9,238 bases of DNA from CAYJBH01 sp964368815. GTDB lineage: Bacteria; Bacillota; Clostridia; Oscillospirales; Ruminococcaceae. Positions within the stretch are counted from its first letter, which is position 1. The number at the start of each line of letters is the position of its first letter. A program made the position numbers and the translations under genes. Below the pieces are notes generated by a model. That model was not told where the DNA came from, did not search any database, and saw only the letters and a list, made by a program, of their open reading frames with translations. The stretch covers positions 1 through 9,238 of the forward strand of contig CAYJDA010000053.1 in assembly GCA_964368815.1 (NCBI GenBank). The letters run 5' to 3'. Below are positions 1-6,894 of the stretch, one piece after another.

Positions 1-247
1 TGCTTTTGTCGCAAAAAGTCAATGCACCAGATTGTAAAGTTTGATAAATTGTTGTACGCAGTAAACCATCGGCTATCTCAACATCATCGGTATCGATTGC
101 CAAAACCTCTGTGTTTATCTCGTTTTGTCGGTAAAGCAACACGCCTTTCGTGCCGGTTAAATCTACTGCAACATAACCAAAAATTTCTCCGCTAAATCTT
201 CCGTCGTTAAAAAATTCCACCATTTCCGGTTCAATAATTGCCGTCAT
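1..247 (-). CDS. Unidentified small protein, 3' end outside the window
   Basis: The frame is open from an ATG at 247 to the window edge, giving 82 residues that begin MTAIIEPEMVEFFNDGRF. It starts 5 bases after the rluB stop, so it is probably the next gene of the same operon. The ribosome binding site is poor (only an AAAG just before the ATG), which suggests translation depends on the upstream gene. The protein is acidic, with alternating strand-like stretches (EIFGYVAVDL, GVLLYRQNEI) and a helix-like segment IADGLLRTTIYQTLQSGAL. No signal peptide or membrane segment is present. I do not recognise a family. The strand-then-helix pattern recalls small GNAT-like proteins sometimes seen in Clostridia, but no acetyl-CoA loop is visible in this part, so function is left open. 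Confidence 0.7.
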   Translation of the reverse strand, partial: MTAIIEPEMVEFFNDGRFSGEIFGYVAVDLTGTKGVLLYRQNEINTEVLAIDTDDVEIADGLLRTTIYQTLQSGALTFCDKS

Positions 248-252
248 CTTTA

Positions 253-984
253 TCATTTTTTTGCCGCACCTTTCAAAGCTAATACCTCGGAAGGTTTTAA
301 TTCCCTCATCTTGCCGGACTGTAACATAGACAGCTTCAACGGTCCAACCGCTTTGCGGGTAAGCCGTGCAACCTGCAAGCCCACAGCACTGCACATTCTT
401 CGTATCTGGCGATTACGTCCCTCCTTGATAGTTATCTCCAGCACCGTTCGGTTAGGAGAATCTGTAACAACCCTTACGTTACACGGTTTTGTTTTCACCC
501 CATCGTCTAACACAACGCCGGTTGCAAGCTCTAAAATCTGCTCTTCATCGGCATGAGGTGTAACCGTTACTCGGTACAGCTTTTTTATTTCGTGAGAGGG
601 ATGTGTTAATATATTGGCAAAATTGCCATCATTGGTTAAAATAATAAGTCCTTCGCTATCCTTATCAAGTCGCCCTACCGGAAAAACTCTAACCGGAAGA
701 TCCTTTGTAAAATCTGCTATAGAGCGTCTTCCAAGCTCATCCGAGAGGGTTGTTATATAACCCCTTGGCTTGTTAAGCATATAGTAGTAAAACTCACTCC
801 TTTTTGGTATATGAATTCTTTTTCCGTCCACCATTAAAACACTTTTTAAAGTGTCTATCTTGTCCCCAATAGTAACCGGACGTCCATTCACCTTAACTTT
901 TCCCGCTTTTATTAATTTTTCTGCCTCACGTCGTGAGCATACTCCAAGCTCAGAGAGTAGTTTTTGGATGCGTAGTTCAGCCAT
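253..984 (-). CDS. rluB: 23S rRNA pseudouridine synthase, RluB/RsuA family
   Basis: This enzyme isomerises a uridine in 23S rRNA to pseudouridine; RluB proteins act near position 2605 (E. coli numbering). From the chosen start it has 243 residues. An S4 RNA-binding domain comes first (residues 2-50, LRIQKLLSELGVCSRREAEK), then the catalytic domain with KPRG at 72-75, the GRLDKDSEGLIILTNDG motif at 104-120 (catalytic Asp107), and the family motif EGRNRQIRRM at 188-197. An ATG at 1002 would add six residues but has no ribosome binding site. The ATG at 984 has AGAAGG five bases upstream, so I start there. It overlaps the end of ytfJ by 8 bases (ATGGCTGA), a layout suited to translational coupling. 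RluB next to scpAB and sporulation genes is common in Firmicutes. RluB rather than RluE/F is inferred from context. Confidence 0.93.
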   Translation of the reverse strand: MAELRIQKLLSELGVCSRREAEKLIKAGKVKVNGRPVTIGDKIDTLKSVLMVDGKRIHIPKRSEFYYYMLNKPRGYITTLSDELGRRSIADFTKDLPVRVFPVGRLDKDSEGLIILTNDGNFANILTHPSHEIKKLYRVTVTPHADEEQILELATGVVLDDGVKTKPCNVRVVTDSPNRTVLEITIKEGRNRQIRRMCSAVGLQVARLTRKAVGPLKLSMLQSGKMRELKPSEVLALKGAAKK

Positions 985-1420
985 TAAAGCCTTCTTCCTC
1001 ATTAATAATGGTAACAGTTTGTTCGTTTGTTACCGCTGTTTTTTCCTTAGGTTTGGCCTTACTTGCAATAAGGGTATTTATCTTATCCATCATTTCCGGC
1101 ATAAGGCTAAGCAATCTATCTATATTGTTTGATGTGTCCGCAAGTTGTAGCAGCTTTACTTCGGTTGTGGTGCATACCAAAAATGCAACCGGCACAACCG
1201 AAACTCCGGCTCCCGAACCTCCACCGAATTTTTCGGATACAACTTTTGTAGGTATATCACTTCCGCCCGAAGCAAATCCTACGCTCACCTTTGATATTGG
1301 TAGAATTATTGTCCCGTTATCCATCGTAATGGGTTGTCCTACAGTGGTATTACCGTCAACCATCTCGGCAATACGCTTAATGGCTACGTCCACAAGGTCA
1401 ATTGTTGGATGTGGATTCAT
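977..1420 (-). CDS. ytfJ: Sporulation/germination protein of the YtfJ (GerW) family
   Basis: The protein has 147 residues and the full pattern of the GerW/YtfJ family: an N-terminal helix (LVDVAIKRIAEMVDGNTTVG), then GTIILPISKVSVGFASGGSD at residues 36-55, a glycine-rich stretch FGGGSGAGVSVVPVAFLV near 65-82, and a variable polar tail. In B. subtilis the protein is made in the forespore and is needed for normal spore germination; its chemistry is unknown. It starts with an ATG whose first bases form ATGA with the stop of the DUF2953 gene, and its own stop overlaps the rluB start. The DUF2953-ytfJ pair corresponds to ytfI-ytfJ of Bacillus. It supports a spore-forming organism, although relatives also occur in some non-sporulating Firmicutes. 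Confidence 0.93.
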   Translation of the reverse strand: MNPHPTIDLVDVAIKRIAEMVDGNTTVGQPITMDNGTIILPISKVSVGFASGGSDIPTKVVSEKFGGGSGAGVSVVPVAFLVCTTTEVKLLQLADTSNNIDRLLSLMPEMMDKINTLIASKAKPKEKTAVTNEQTVTIINEEEGFNG

Positions 1421-2073
1421 ACTGTGTTCCGTTCCTTTCTCACTCTTCGTTTACTGCTCTTCATGTCACTTTTCATCTCTATAAAAAACCACAGCGCTAC
1501 TGCCACAATTGAAATAAGCTGTGTGGAAACCCTAACAGTTATTAGGTTATTAACGCCCGCCTCTCCTATATAATCCGGCTCAAACAATACCTGCTTTAAT
1601 TTAATGTTAAATGGCGGCGTTACCGCTGCAAACAAGGAATAAAACATTGAGTACATGCGACCGGCATTTATGGCCGAATCTGCGGCATTTTTCGAATGAA
1701 CATACCAAATAATCACCACTCGGTCGATTTTAATGCCTTCTATCAACCTATATATTGTTGGGGGAACTAAGCTGATTAGCGGTAAATACTTCTTAATCTT
1801 TTCTAAGGCCACGGCCGGTTTGTGTTCAACTTCGTCTATTGCTACTTCCTGCGCAACCTCAATAGTTTTCTTCACATCTTTTTCAGCGTCCTTTTTAACC
1901 TTCGAGGTCGGCAGCTTTAAATTAAAGTGTATGAATCCCACCCTAATTTTTAATAAAAGCTCGTTAAAGTCTCCGTGATAGCTCACTAAAATTCCCAACG
2001 GAATAACTAACAGCAATAACACCAAAAACAACAGTATGGCAAGGATAGCTAAAATAATCCCTACAACCGACAT
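1417..2073 (-). CDS. DUF2953 membrane protein (YtfI-like)
   Basis: This 218-residue protein opens with a long hydrophobic segment (residues 4-31, IILAILAILLFLVLLLLVIP), followed by a strand-rich part (VSYHGDFNELLLKIRVGFIHFNL), a charged Lys/Glu linker around 57-85, the family-like stretch IDRVVIIWYVHSKNAADSAI near 115-135, and a second likely membrane segment near 182-200, before a very basic tail. This matches DUF2953 proteins, which sit directly upstream of ytfJ in many spore formers. The function is unknown; a role in spores is inferred only from the neighbour. Its ribosome binding site, AGGAGG eight bases before the ATG, is formed by the last codons of scpB (GAG GAG GTT TAG), and the gap between the two genes is 3 bases. 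Confidence 0.88.
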   Translation of the reverse strand: MSVVGIILAILAILLFLVLLLLVIPLGILVSYHGDFNELLLKIRVGFIHFNLKLPTSKVKKDAEKDVKKTIEVAQEVAIDEVEHKPAVALEKIKKYLPLISLVPPTIYRLIEGIKIDRVVIIWYVHSKNAADSAINAGRMYSMFYSLFAAVTPPFNIKLKQVLFEPDYIGEAGVNNLITVRVSTQLISIVAVALWFFIEMKSDMKSSKRRVRKERNTV

Positions 2074-2076
2074 TGG

Positions 2077-2619
2077 CTAAACCTCCTCAATTGCCGCAAA
2101 AGCTTCATTTTTTCCGGATAAACTCGGAAGTTCTTCCAACGAAGAAAGGCCGAATGTTCGAAGAAAAACATCGGTTGTGCCATACGCAATAGGTCTTCCG
2201 GGGAGGTCGAGTCTTCCTTGTTCCTCGATTAAACCTTTGTTAACAAGTCCTGAAATACCTGAGGTTGAGTCCACCCCTCTTACCTGCTCAACAAACTGCC
2301 TTGAAACAGGTTGATTATACGCTATAACCGCTAAGATTTCAAGCGCTGACTGTGTAAGCGGAACATTACGTCGGCGGTCTAATATATCGGTAACAAACTG
2401 CGCATACGCCGTGTTGGTAGCAAGCTGCCAACGGTCTTCATACTGCAAAAGCACTATTCCCCTATCCTGCTCACTGTATCCTTCCTTTAGCTGATTAAGA
2501 AGTCTCACCACTGCAGTATCCTCAATCTCAAGTACCTCGGCGAGTCGTGACGCAGAAACAGGTTCACCGCAGGAAAACAGCATCGCTTCTAATGCACCTT
2601 TATACTGGTTAATGTCCAA
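2077..2619 (-). CDS. scpB: Segregation and condensation protein B
   Basis: ScpB (180 residues) is the kleisin-associated subunit that binds ScpA and, with SMC, forms the bacterial condensin that compacts and separates chromosomes. Two winged-helix domains are visible. The first is near residues 3-75 (GALEAMLFSCGEPVSASRLAEVL). The second is near 88-165, with the conserved ALEILAVIAYNQPVSRQFVEQVRGVDS-type stretch (split here around residues 92-118) and IAYGTTDVFLRTFGLSSLEELP at the end. The start is TTG, not ATG; AAGGAG lies six bases upstream, and the start overlaps the last 11 bases of scpA. Length and motifs are normal for the family. Confidence 0.96.
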   Translation of the reverse strand: MDINQYKGALEAMLFSCGEPVSASRLAEVLEIEDTAVVRLLNQLKEGYSEQDRGIVLLQYEDRWQLATNTAYAQFVTDILDRRRNVPLTQSALEILAVIAYNQPVSRQFVEQVRGVDSTSGISGLVNKGLIEEQGRLDLPGRPIAYGTTDVFLRTFGLSSLEELPSLSGKNEAFAAIEEV

Positions 2620-3331
2620 CGTCTTCTCCTTGTTTTTGCTTATATCTTCCTGTTAGTTCGACTCTACCGTTATTGGCTAATTTTATGCTCCCATCGTGCA
2701 AAAGCTCTAACACCGCAAGAAATGTTGCAACCGAGCGGCTCTTTTCCTCACCCTTTTTAAAGAAATCAAACAACCTACCGGCTCCTGTTTTAAGTATATT
2801 AACCATATGCTTAATTCTGGAGGACACCGACACTATCGGGGTTGTTACGATAGGGTCAAACTGTTGTTCTGTAGGCATCTGCCTTTGCGTTTTCCCCATC
2901 GCCATTCTATGGGCGTGCATCAACTCATAGATGCTGTGTGTTAACTTATAGGTGCAGTCCGGCCTAAAGGGTGCAGGCTCACGAACAGCGTGAAATATCC
3001 CCTGCGACATACATCCGAGCTGGGTAGCCACCTGTTTACACAGTGCGTATTCAACCAGCTGGCCGGTAATCTCCTGCTTCAGGCGTTCTCCCTCATCACT
3101 TTTAGGAAGTAGATGAAGCGACTTTAGATAAACAAGCTGAGCCGCCATTTCGATAAACTCGCTTGCAATCTCCATTTTACGTTCCTGCATATGCTTAACA
3201 GCATCTAAATAGTGATCTATCAATGCAATAATATCAATATCGAAAAGGCTCATCTTGTTTTTTGCAACCAATGCCAACAAAAGATCAAGTGGCCCCTCAA
3301 AATCCTTCGCCTTAAAGGTCATCTCCGTCAT
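2609..3331 (-). CDS. scpA: Segregation and condensation protein A (kleisin)
   Basis: ScpA (240 residues) is the kleisin that bridges the SMC heads and carries ScpB in bacterial condensin. The N-terminal SMC-binding region shows the hallmark DFEGPLDLLLALVAKNKMSLFDIDI (from residue 9), followed by FIEMAAQLVYLKSLHLLP near 60-77. The middle is less conserved. The C-terminal winged helix reads SVATFLAVLELLHDGSIKL near 200-218. The ATG at 3331 is preceded by GGGAA, a modest ribosome binding site. An in-frame ATG at 3322 has GGAG directly touching it, which is too close, so the first is preferred. The gene follows the protease gene by two bases and overlaps scpB. Confidence 0.96.
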   Translation of the reverse strand: MTEMTFKAKDFEGPLDLLLALVAKNKMSLFDIDIIALIDHYLDAVKHMQERKMEIASEFIEMAAQLVYLKSLHLLPKSDEGERLKQEITGQLVEYALCKQVATQLGCMSQGIFHAVREPAPFRPDCTYKLTHSIYELMHAHRMAMGKTQRQMPTEQQFDPIVTTPIVSVSSRIKHMVNILKTGAGRLFDFFKKGEEKSRSVATFLAVLELLHDGSIKLANNGRVELTGRYKQKQGEDVGH

Positions 3332-3333
3332 AG

Positions 3334-3996
3334 TTAAAACATTCCCATTAATGCATCAACAAAAAATGTAAGGCTGTCGAATAAGTTTAAAACTAAACCT
3401 CTTAAAAAACTTAACGGACCGTCAAGTATTCCGGTTACAAGCACAATAAACAAGCCCATAAAGATGTATCTCTCATACTGCATAATCTTAAAGTAAAAAC
3501 TTTCGGGCAAAAACAAATTGAAAATTCTGGAGCCATCAAAAGGCGGAACCGGAATTAAATTAAATATGGCCAGAACAATATTAATATTTGCCATATAGCT
3601 AAATATTAAAGCAAGTGTATTTAACAGTGAATTAGATGGGTCAAAGCCGCCACTGTATAAAAAAACTTTGTATAAAATAACGGAGATTAAGGCTATTAAC
3701 AGGTTGGATATCGGGCCTGCGGCAGCAGATATTGCCATTCCAACCTTGCGATTACCTTTGAAATTATACGGGTTAATCGGCACGGGCTTTGCCCAACCAA
3801 TACCGGCTACTATCATGCAGATACTTCCAAAAAGATCAAAGTGAACAGCAGGGTTCATAGAAATTCGCCCCTGATGTTTTGCAGTATTATCACCCAACTT
3901 TGAGGCTACCAATGCATGCGCCGATTCGTGAATTGGAATTGCTGTTAGTAAAACTATAGCCCTAACAAGATATTCAAATAATAGATTGTTTGTCAT
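3334..3996 (-). CDS. Site-2-protease-like membrane metallopeptidase (family M50)
   Basis: This 220-residue multi-pass membrane protein has both signatures of zinc intramembrane proteases: HESAH at residues 23-27 (HExxH, two zinc ligands and the catalytic Glu) inside the first membrane helix, and NLIPVPPFDG at 146-155 (Asp154 the likely third ligand). About four to five further hydrophobic segments follow, including AISAAAGPISNLLIALISVI near 88-106. It belongs to the short S2P/M50 group common in Clostridia that lack PDZ or CBS domains. Their substrates are mostly unknown. It is the first gene of the scpAB operon, a frequent placement in Clostridia; whether this reflects function or only shared expression is open. 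The ATG at 3996 has a weak GGGAA site upstream. Confidence 0.92.
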   Translation of the reverse strand: MTNNLLFEYLVRAIVLLTAIPIHESAHALVASKLGDNTAKHQGRISMNPAVHFDLFGSICMIVAGIGWAKPVPINPYNFKGNRKVGMAISAAAGPISNLLIALISVILYKVFLYSGGFDPSNSLLNTLALIFSYMANINIVLAIFNLIPVPPFDGSRIFNLFLPESFYFKIMQYERYIFMGLFIVLVTGILDGPLSFLRGLVLNLFDSLTFFVDALMGMF

Positions 3997-4050
3997 TATG
4001 TTCCCAGATGTGTTTGTGTTACAGAAAGAGTATACTACCCCTTTATAATA

Positions 4051-4078
4051 ATTATAGCATAAAAAAGAAAAACTTCAA
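4051..4078 (-). promoter_or_regulatory. Promoter of the M50-scpAB-ytfJ-rluB operon
   Basis: Read on the minus strand, TTGAAG (4073-4078) and a perfect TATAAT (4051-4056) are separated by 16 bases, a good housekeeping sigma-A promoter. It lies between the transposase stop and the protease start, with a leader of about 50 bases. The -35 box lies inside the hairpin of the preceding terminator. Confidence 0.75.
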
Positions 4079-4087
4079 GAAGAAGTT
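4061..4087 (-). terminator. Short intrinsic terminator after the transposase gene
   Basis: On the minus strand AACTTC, a five-base loop TTCTT and GAAGTT form a six-pair stem (4071-4087), followed by TTTCTTTTTT. The stem begins inside the transposase stop codon. It is short and AT-rich, so termination is probably partial. It shares bases with the -35 box of the next promoter. Confidence 0.5.
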
Positions 4088-4901
4088 AGTCTTTTAGGGT
4101 GAAATCATTGTGAAAATCTGACGAGACTCTTTGAACGGTATAATAGCTACATCCGGTTAAGGTCATAATCTGTTTAAGGGTAGCTCCCTGTTGCCTTAAG
4201 GCCGATATCGCCGCCTTTTTAATTTCTATACTCTGGTTAGGCAGCTGCGAAGGTACTAATCCAAACTCTTCCGACAAAATTTTCCAACATCGCCTTTCAA
4301 TATCCAACCTCTGTTGTATTTTTAGCTTCGGTGCAGCGTTTTCATCCATAAACCATTCCGCACTTCGATTTGAAGTATACTTAATATAGCCTGCCTTTGC
4401 CTCACTATCGTCCTTACCAAAAAGGTTAAGCACCTCGGCTATCTCTATCTGAGGTATCGCAGGCAATATATAGTTCATGGCGCTACTGTATGGATAGTCC
4501 GTTACCGATACCGCAAATTTCATTCTAACAGGATCCTGCAATATAAATCTTATCAAACGTTTTAGGCTGTCGCCCTGCTGAATTATTTCGCTCTTAAATC
4601 TTCCGGCAAAAACCGGCCCTCGTCTTTTATATTTTTTATTATAATATGATGCATAACCTGCTGTTAGCTGTTTCATAAACACCGAAAGTTCCTTACCGTC
4701 AGGTTTGCAAACAATATGGGCATGATCCGGCATCATACAATAGCAATACAGCCTTAGACTTTTATTATCCACAAGTGTAAAAAGCAAGGACATAAATCGC
4801 TTGTAGTCATCACCATCCCTGAACAACGGGTATTCGCTACACCCCTTCACAAGCAAATGATATATCGCATCCTTTTCAACTATTCGTGCTACCCTTGCCA
4901 T
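4086..4901 (-). CDS. REP-associated-type tyrosine transposase (RAYT, Y1_Tnp)
   Basis: The 271-residue protein belongs to the IS200-like/RAYT group of HUH single-strand transposases. The metal-binding HxH is H60-A-H62 in MMPDHAHIV. The helix with the catalytic tyrosine is YASYYNKKYKRRGPVFAGRF from residue 83, with Tyr86/87 the likely nucleophile, followed by the conserved GRFKS. SLKRLIRFILQDPVR near 112-126 is also typical. A C-terminal helix-turn-helix-like stretch (near 228-262, LRQQGATLKQIMTLTGCSYY) is usual for the longer clostridial versions. GAGGGTGAT just before the ATG is a strong ribosome binding site. No complete insertion-sequence ends were found, so this may be a single-copy domesticated RAYT rather than a mobile element. 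All key motifs look intact. Confidence 0.9.
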   Translation of the reverse strand: MARVARIVEKDAIYHLLVKGCSEYPLFRDGDDYKRFMSLLFTLVDNKSLRLYCYCMMPDHAHIVCKPDGKELSVFMKQLTAGYASYYNKKYKRRGPVFAGRFKSEIIQQGDSLKRLIRFILQDPVRMKFAVSVTDYPYSSAMNYILPAIPQIEIAEVLNLFGKDDSEAKAGYIKYTSNRSAEWFMDENAAPKLKIQQRLDIERRCWKILSEEFGLVPSQLPNQSIEIKKAAISALRQQGATLKQIMTLTGCSYYTVQRVSSDFHNDFTLKD

Positions 4902-4910
4902 ATCACCCTC

Positions 4911-4924
4911 ATAACTTTAGTTAT
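4911..4924. repeat. 14-base palindrome in the transposase leader
   Basis: ATAACT, two bases, AGTTAT form a perfect palindrome just upstream of the transposase ribosome binding site. It could be a binding site for a regulator or for the transposase itself, or a weak RNA hairpin; in AT-rich DNA chance is also possible. Confidence 0.35.
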
Positions 4925-4942
4925 ACTTACTTAATACATTTT

Positions 4943-4971
4943 ATTATAAACTACACTATAGTAAAATGCAA
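4943..4971 (-). promoter_or_regulatory. Promoter of the transposase gene
   Basis: On the minus strand TTGCAT (4966-4971) and a perfect TATAAT (4943-4948) are spaced by 17 bases, the ideal sigma-A distance. Transcription would begin about 35 bases before the transposase ATG, so the gene can be expressed independently of the GNAT gene upstream. Confidence 0.7.
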
Positions 4972-4981
4972 TAATTATTTG

Positions 4982-5100
4982 TGCGTCCCTAAAATATTTA
5001 TTTATTTCATCGATATGTTATCACCCTATCATCTGCATGAGCCTTTGTTTAGAGCTTGAGAGGGAAGCTCAGTTTTCATTTTAGTAATTTTTTAGGGGCA
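4982..5100. repeat. Small inverted-repeat-bounded element with internal hairpin
   Basis: No gene fits here. The left end reads TGCGTCCCTAAAA and the right end, read inward on the other strand, TGCCCCTAAAA, so the segment is bounded by imperfect inverted repeats of about 12 bases. Inside is a perfect six-pair hairpin, GAGCTT (5052-5057) and AAGCTC (5065-5070), around a GAGAGGG loop. It lies directly upstream of a RAYT, whose relatives act on extragenic palindromes. It may be a miniature element or a REP-like target; that is inference from one copy. Confidence 0.4.
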
Positions 5101-5103
5101 GGT

Positions 5104-5529
5104 TTATATTTCATAAATGGCTTTATTGCGATATACTATATCATTTCTTTTCGTAAAACCTTGCTTTTCCCAGAACGAATTCCCTTTTTCATTTTTATCA
5201 AGAACCACAAGTAAAACCTTGTTAATCCCTTCTTTTTTAAGCGCTGTCATTACATTATCTAGTAATTTTTCACCAATACCCTGTCGTTGATGTTTTTGAG
5301 ATACCGCCGCATGATAAATAATGCCTCTACGTCCATCATGCCCTGACAAAATTACACCAACTATTTTGTTTTCAATTTCTGCAACAAAGCATGTGTTTGG
5401 ATTTCTAATCAAATACTTATTTATACCTTCTCTTGAGTCATCTATGTCATTCAGACCCATTCCGGGTGTATTTATCCAAAGATTGTAAGCATTGTCATAA
5501 TCATCAATATACATTTTTCTTATCTGCAT
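5104..5529 (-). CDS. GNAT-family N-acetyltransferase, YpeA-like
   Basis: The 141-residue protein has the compact GNAT fold. The N-terminal strand-helix (MQIRKMYIDDYDNAYNLWIN) is followed by CFVAEIENKIVGVILSGHDGRRG near residues 47-69, then the acetyl-CoA pyrophosphate loop QKHQRQGIGEKLL near 78-90 (Q/RxxGxG type) and the C-terminal NEKGNSFWEKQGF at 113-125. The layout, especially the GHDGRRG turn before motif A, matches the YpeA subgroup, whose substrate is unknown. A ribosome binding site is weak (AAAAGG about 12 bases upstream). It follows the lipoprotein gene by 34 bases on the same strand and is probably the last gene of the cat transcript. No clear terminator follows it. Confidence 0.88.
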   Translation of the reverse strand: MQIRKMYIDDYDNAYNLWINTPGMGLNDIDDSREGINKYLIRNPNTCFVAEIENKIVGVILSGHDGRRGIIYHAAVSQKHQRQGIGEKLLDNVMTALKKEGINKVLLVVLDKNEKGNSFWEKQGFTKRNDIVYRNKAIYEI

Positions 5530-5563
5530 TTTAACTTTTACCTTTTATTATTAAAGTACTAAA

Positions 5564-6880
5564 CTATATTTTTTGCCAGCTAAAGCTTTTAATGATATTA
5601 GCTGCAACCTCATCATAGTATTCCTGTTCATTAAAATAGGTTTGGTCTAAAAGTGCAAACATTCCATCACCCATTATATAATATTGATTTGTAGTAGCAC
5701 CAAACATTTCTTTTAACTCCACCTTATATACAACATGGTCTTCGTCGGGAAACTCTTCAATAGAAACAAATTCTACATCTTCTCTTTGCCCAATTTGCTT
5801 ATTAATATCCGCTTCTATGTCTGCCCTAAACTCTTCTTTTTCCGTTAACCTAAACTCATACATTGCACTGCTTATCTCAATTTCGTTTAACATCCCGTTA
5901 AAGCGAAAGTGGTTGGCTACGTGCACATCACTATGCTCCGGATCATAGTAATCGTCGCCATTATCCGTAACCTCAAATCTTCCAAACTTAAAACTTGCAG
6001 GTATTTCATATGTCATATACCGTCTAATTCGTTTATTTGTGTTTTCATCTACCACCTCAAACCCTTGCATGTCATCCTCTATATCTATATATGCCTCGGG
6101 TTGATACATGATATTTAGGTCGGAATGTTTTACGCTAAGCCAGTATGCAGACATTATATACTCCAACAAATCTTCATCCGTATAGTGCATATTACTGCCA
6201 AAAGGTATAGCGATAATTGCATCACTTACCATCATTTTTTCCTGATTAATTTTTAAATCAACATTAAATGATTCCATTTTGCTTAGGCTATAAAAGTTAA
6301 TTTCCCCTGTTGAAAAACCGCTTGTATCACTTATAAAGATGCAGGTTGGCGTATAAATATCCAGCGCATTTATTTCTTTAATAACCGCTAAAATATCCTC
6401 CGGTTTAGTGGCAAGTCCGGTAATATCCACCTCAAACGATAAATGCCTGTTGTCCTCACTAAAATCCATCTCGTATCCGTATTTGCTAATTATATCCTCT
6501 ACTTTTTCCAAAATACCTTGCGCCATCAATGTTTCATACAAATAGTCATCATATATTCCCATTTGATAGGAATTTGGATTGTATATGCTATCAACTTCAA
6601 ATTGCAGCCCATTTTCATCTTCATAAACTCCGCTATCGGTAAAAGTTTCAACCGGCTCAACCGCATAAAAAGTGTGCTCAGGGTATGTTTCATGTAAAAT
6701 AAACAGAACTCTTTCATTTTTATCGAGTCCAGCCATTGGGTTGTTTTCAAGCGCCTCACTTCTATCAGAAAGCCTATCAAGCGCAAAATCTAACATATCA
6801 AGCACACCGTACTCATTACCATTACTACATGAAGAAAGTAATGACATAATTAAGCATATAAAAATAATTTTTATCTTCAT
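5564..6880 (-). CDS. Unidentified lipoprotein
   Basis: The 438-residue product begins with a lipoprotein signal: basic MKIK, a hydrophobic core, and lipobox LSSC with Cys18 as the lipidated residue. It should be exported and anchored to the outer face of the membrane. The mature part is acidic and soluble, with no further membrane segment. It contains strand/helix alternation such as HTFYAVEPVETFTDSGVYED, a tract DNGDDYYDPEHSDVHV near 305-320, and a C-terminal half ending with YYIMGDGMFALLDQTYFNEQ and NIIKSFSW, an ending reminiscent of many secreted Gram-positive proteins. I do not recognise a family. It starts 14 bases after the cat stop, with a weak GAGAAA site, so it is probably cotranscribed with cat. 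A drug-related role would be guesswork. Confidence 0.85.
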   Translation of the reverse strand: MKIKIIFICLIMSLLSSCSNGNEYGVLDMLDFALDRLSDRSEALENNPMAGLDKNERVLFILHETYPEHTFYAVEPVETFTDSGVYEDENGLQFEVDSIYNPNSYQMGIYDDYLYETLMAQGILEKVEDIISKYGYEMDFSEDNRHLSFEVDITGLATKPEDILAVIKEINALDIYTPTCIFISDTSGFSTGEINFYSLSKMESFNVDLKINQEKMMVSDAIIAIPFGSNMHYTDEDLLEYIMSAYWLSVKHSDLNIMYQPEAYIDIEDDMQGFEVVDENTNKRIRRYMTYEIPASFKFGRFEVTDNGDDYYDPEHSDVHVANHFRFNGMLNEIEISSAMYEFRLTEKEEFRADIEADINKQIGQREDVEFVSIEEFPDEDHVVYKVELKEMFGATTNQYYIMGDGMFALLDQTYFNEQEYYDEVAANIIKSFSWQKI

Positions 6881-6894
6881 ATTTGTTTCTCAAT

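Noticed and set aside
253..1002. rluB start at the ATG at 1002
   Set aside because: No ribosome binding site there; the ATG at 984 has AGAAGG at the right distance and begins exactly at the S4 domain.
933..1484. A 183-codon plus-strand frame opposite rluB, ytfJ and the DUF2953 gene
   Set aside because: It lies across three well-supported minus-strand genes and shows no family features; a shadow frame.
5041..5100. Terminator for the GNAT gene
   Set aside because: The hairpin at 5052-5070 is followed by a T-rich stretch only on the plus strand; on the minus strand, where it would be needed, there is none.
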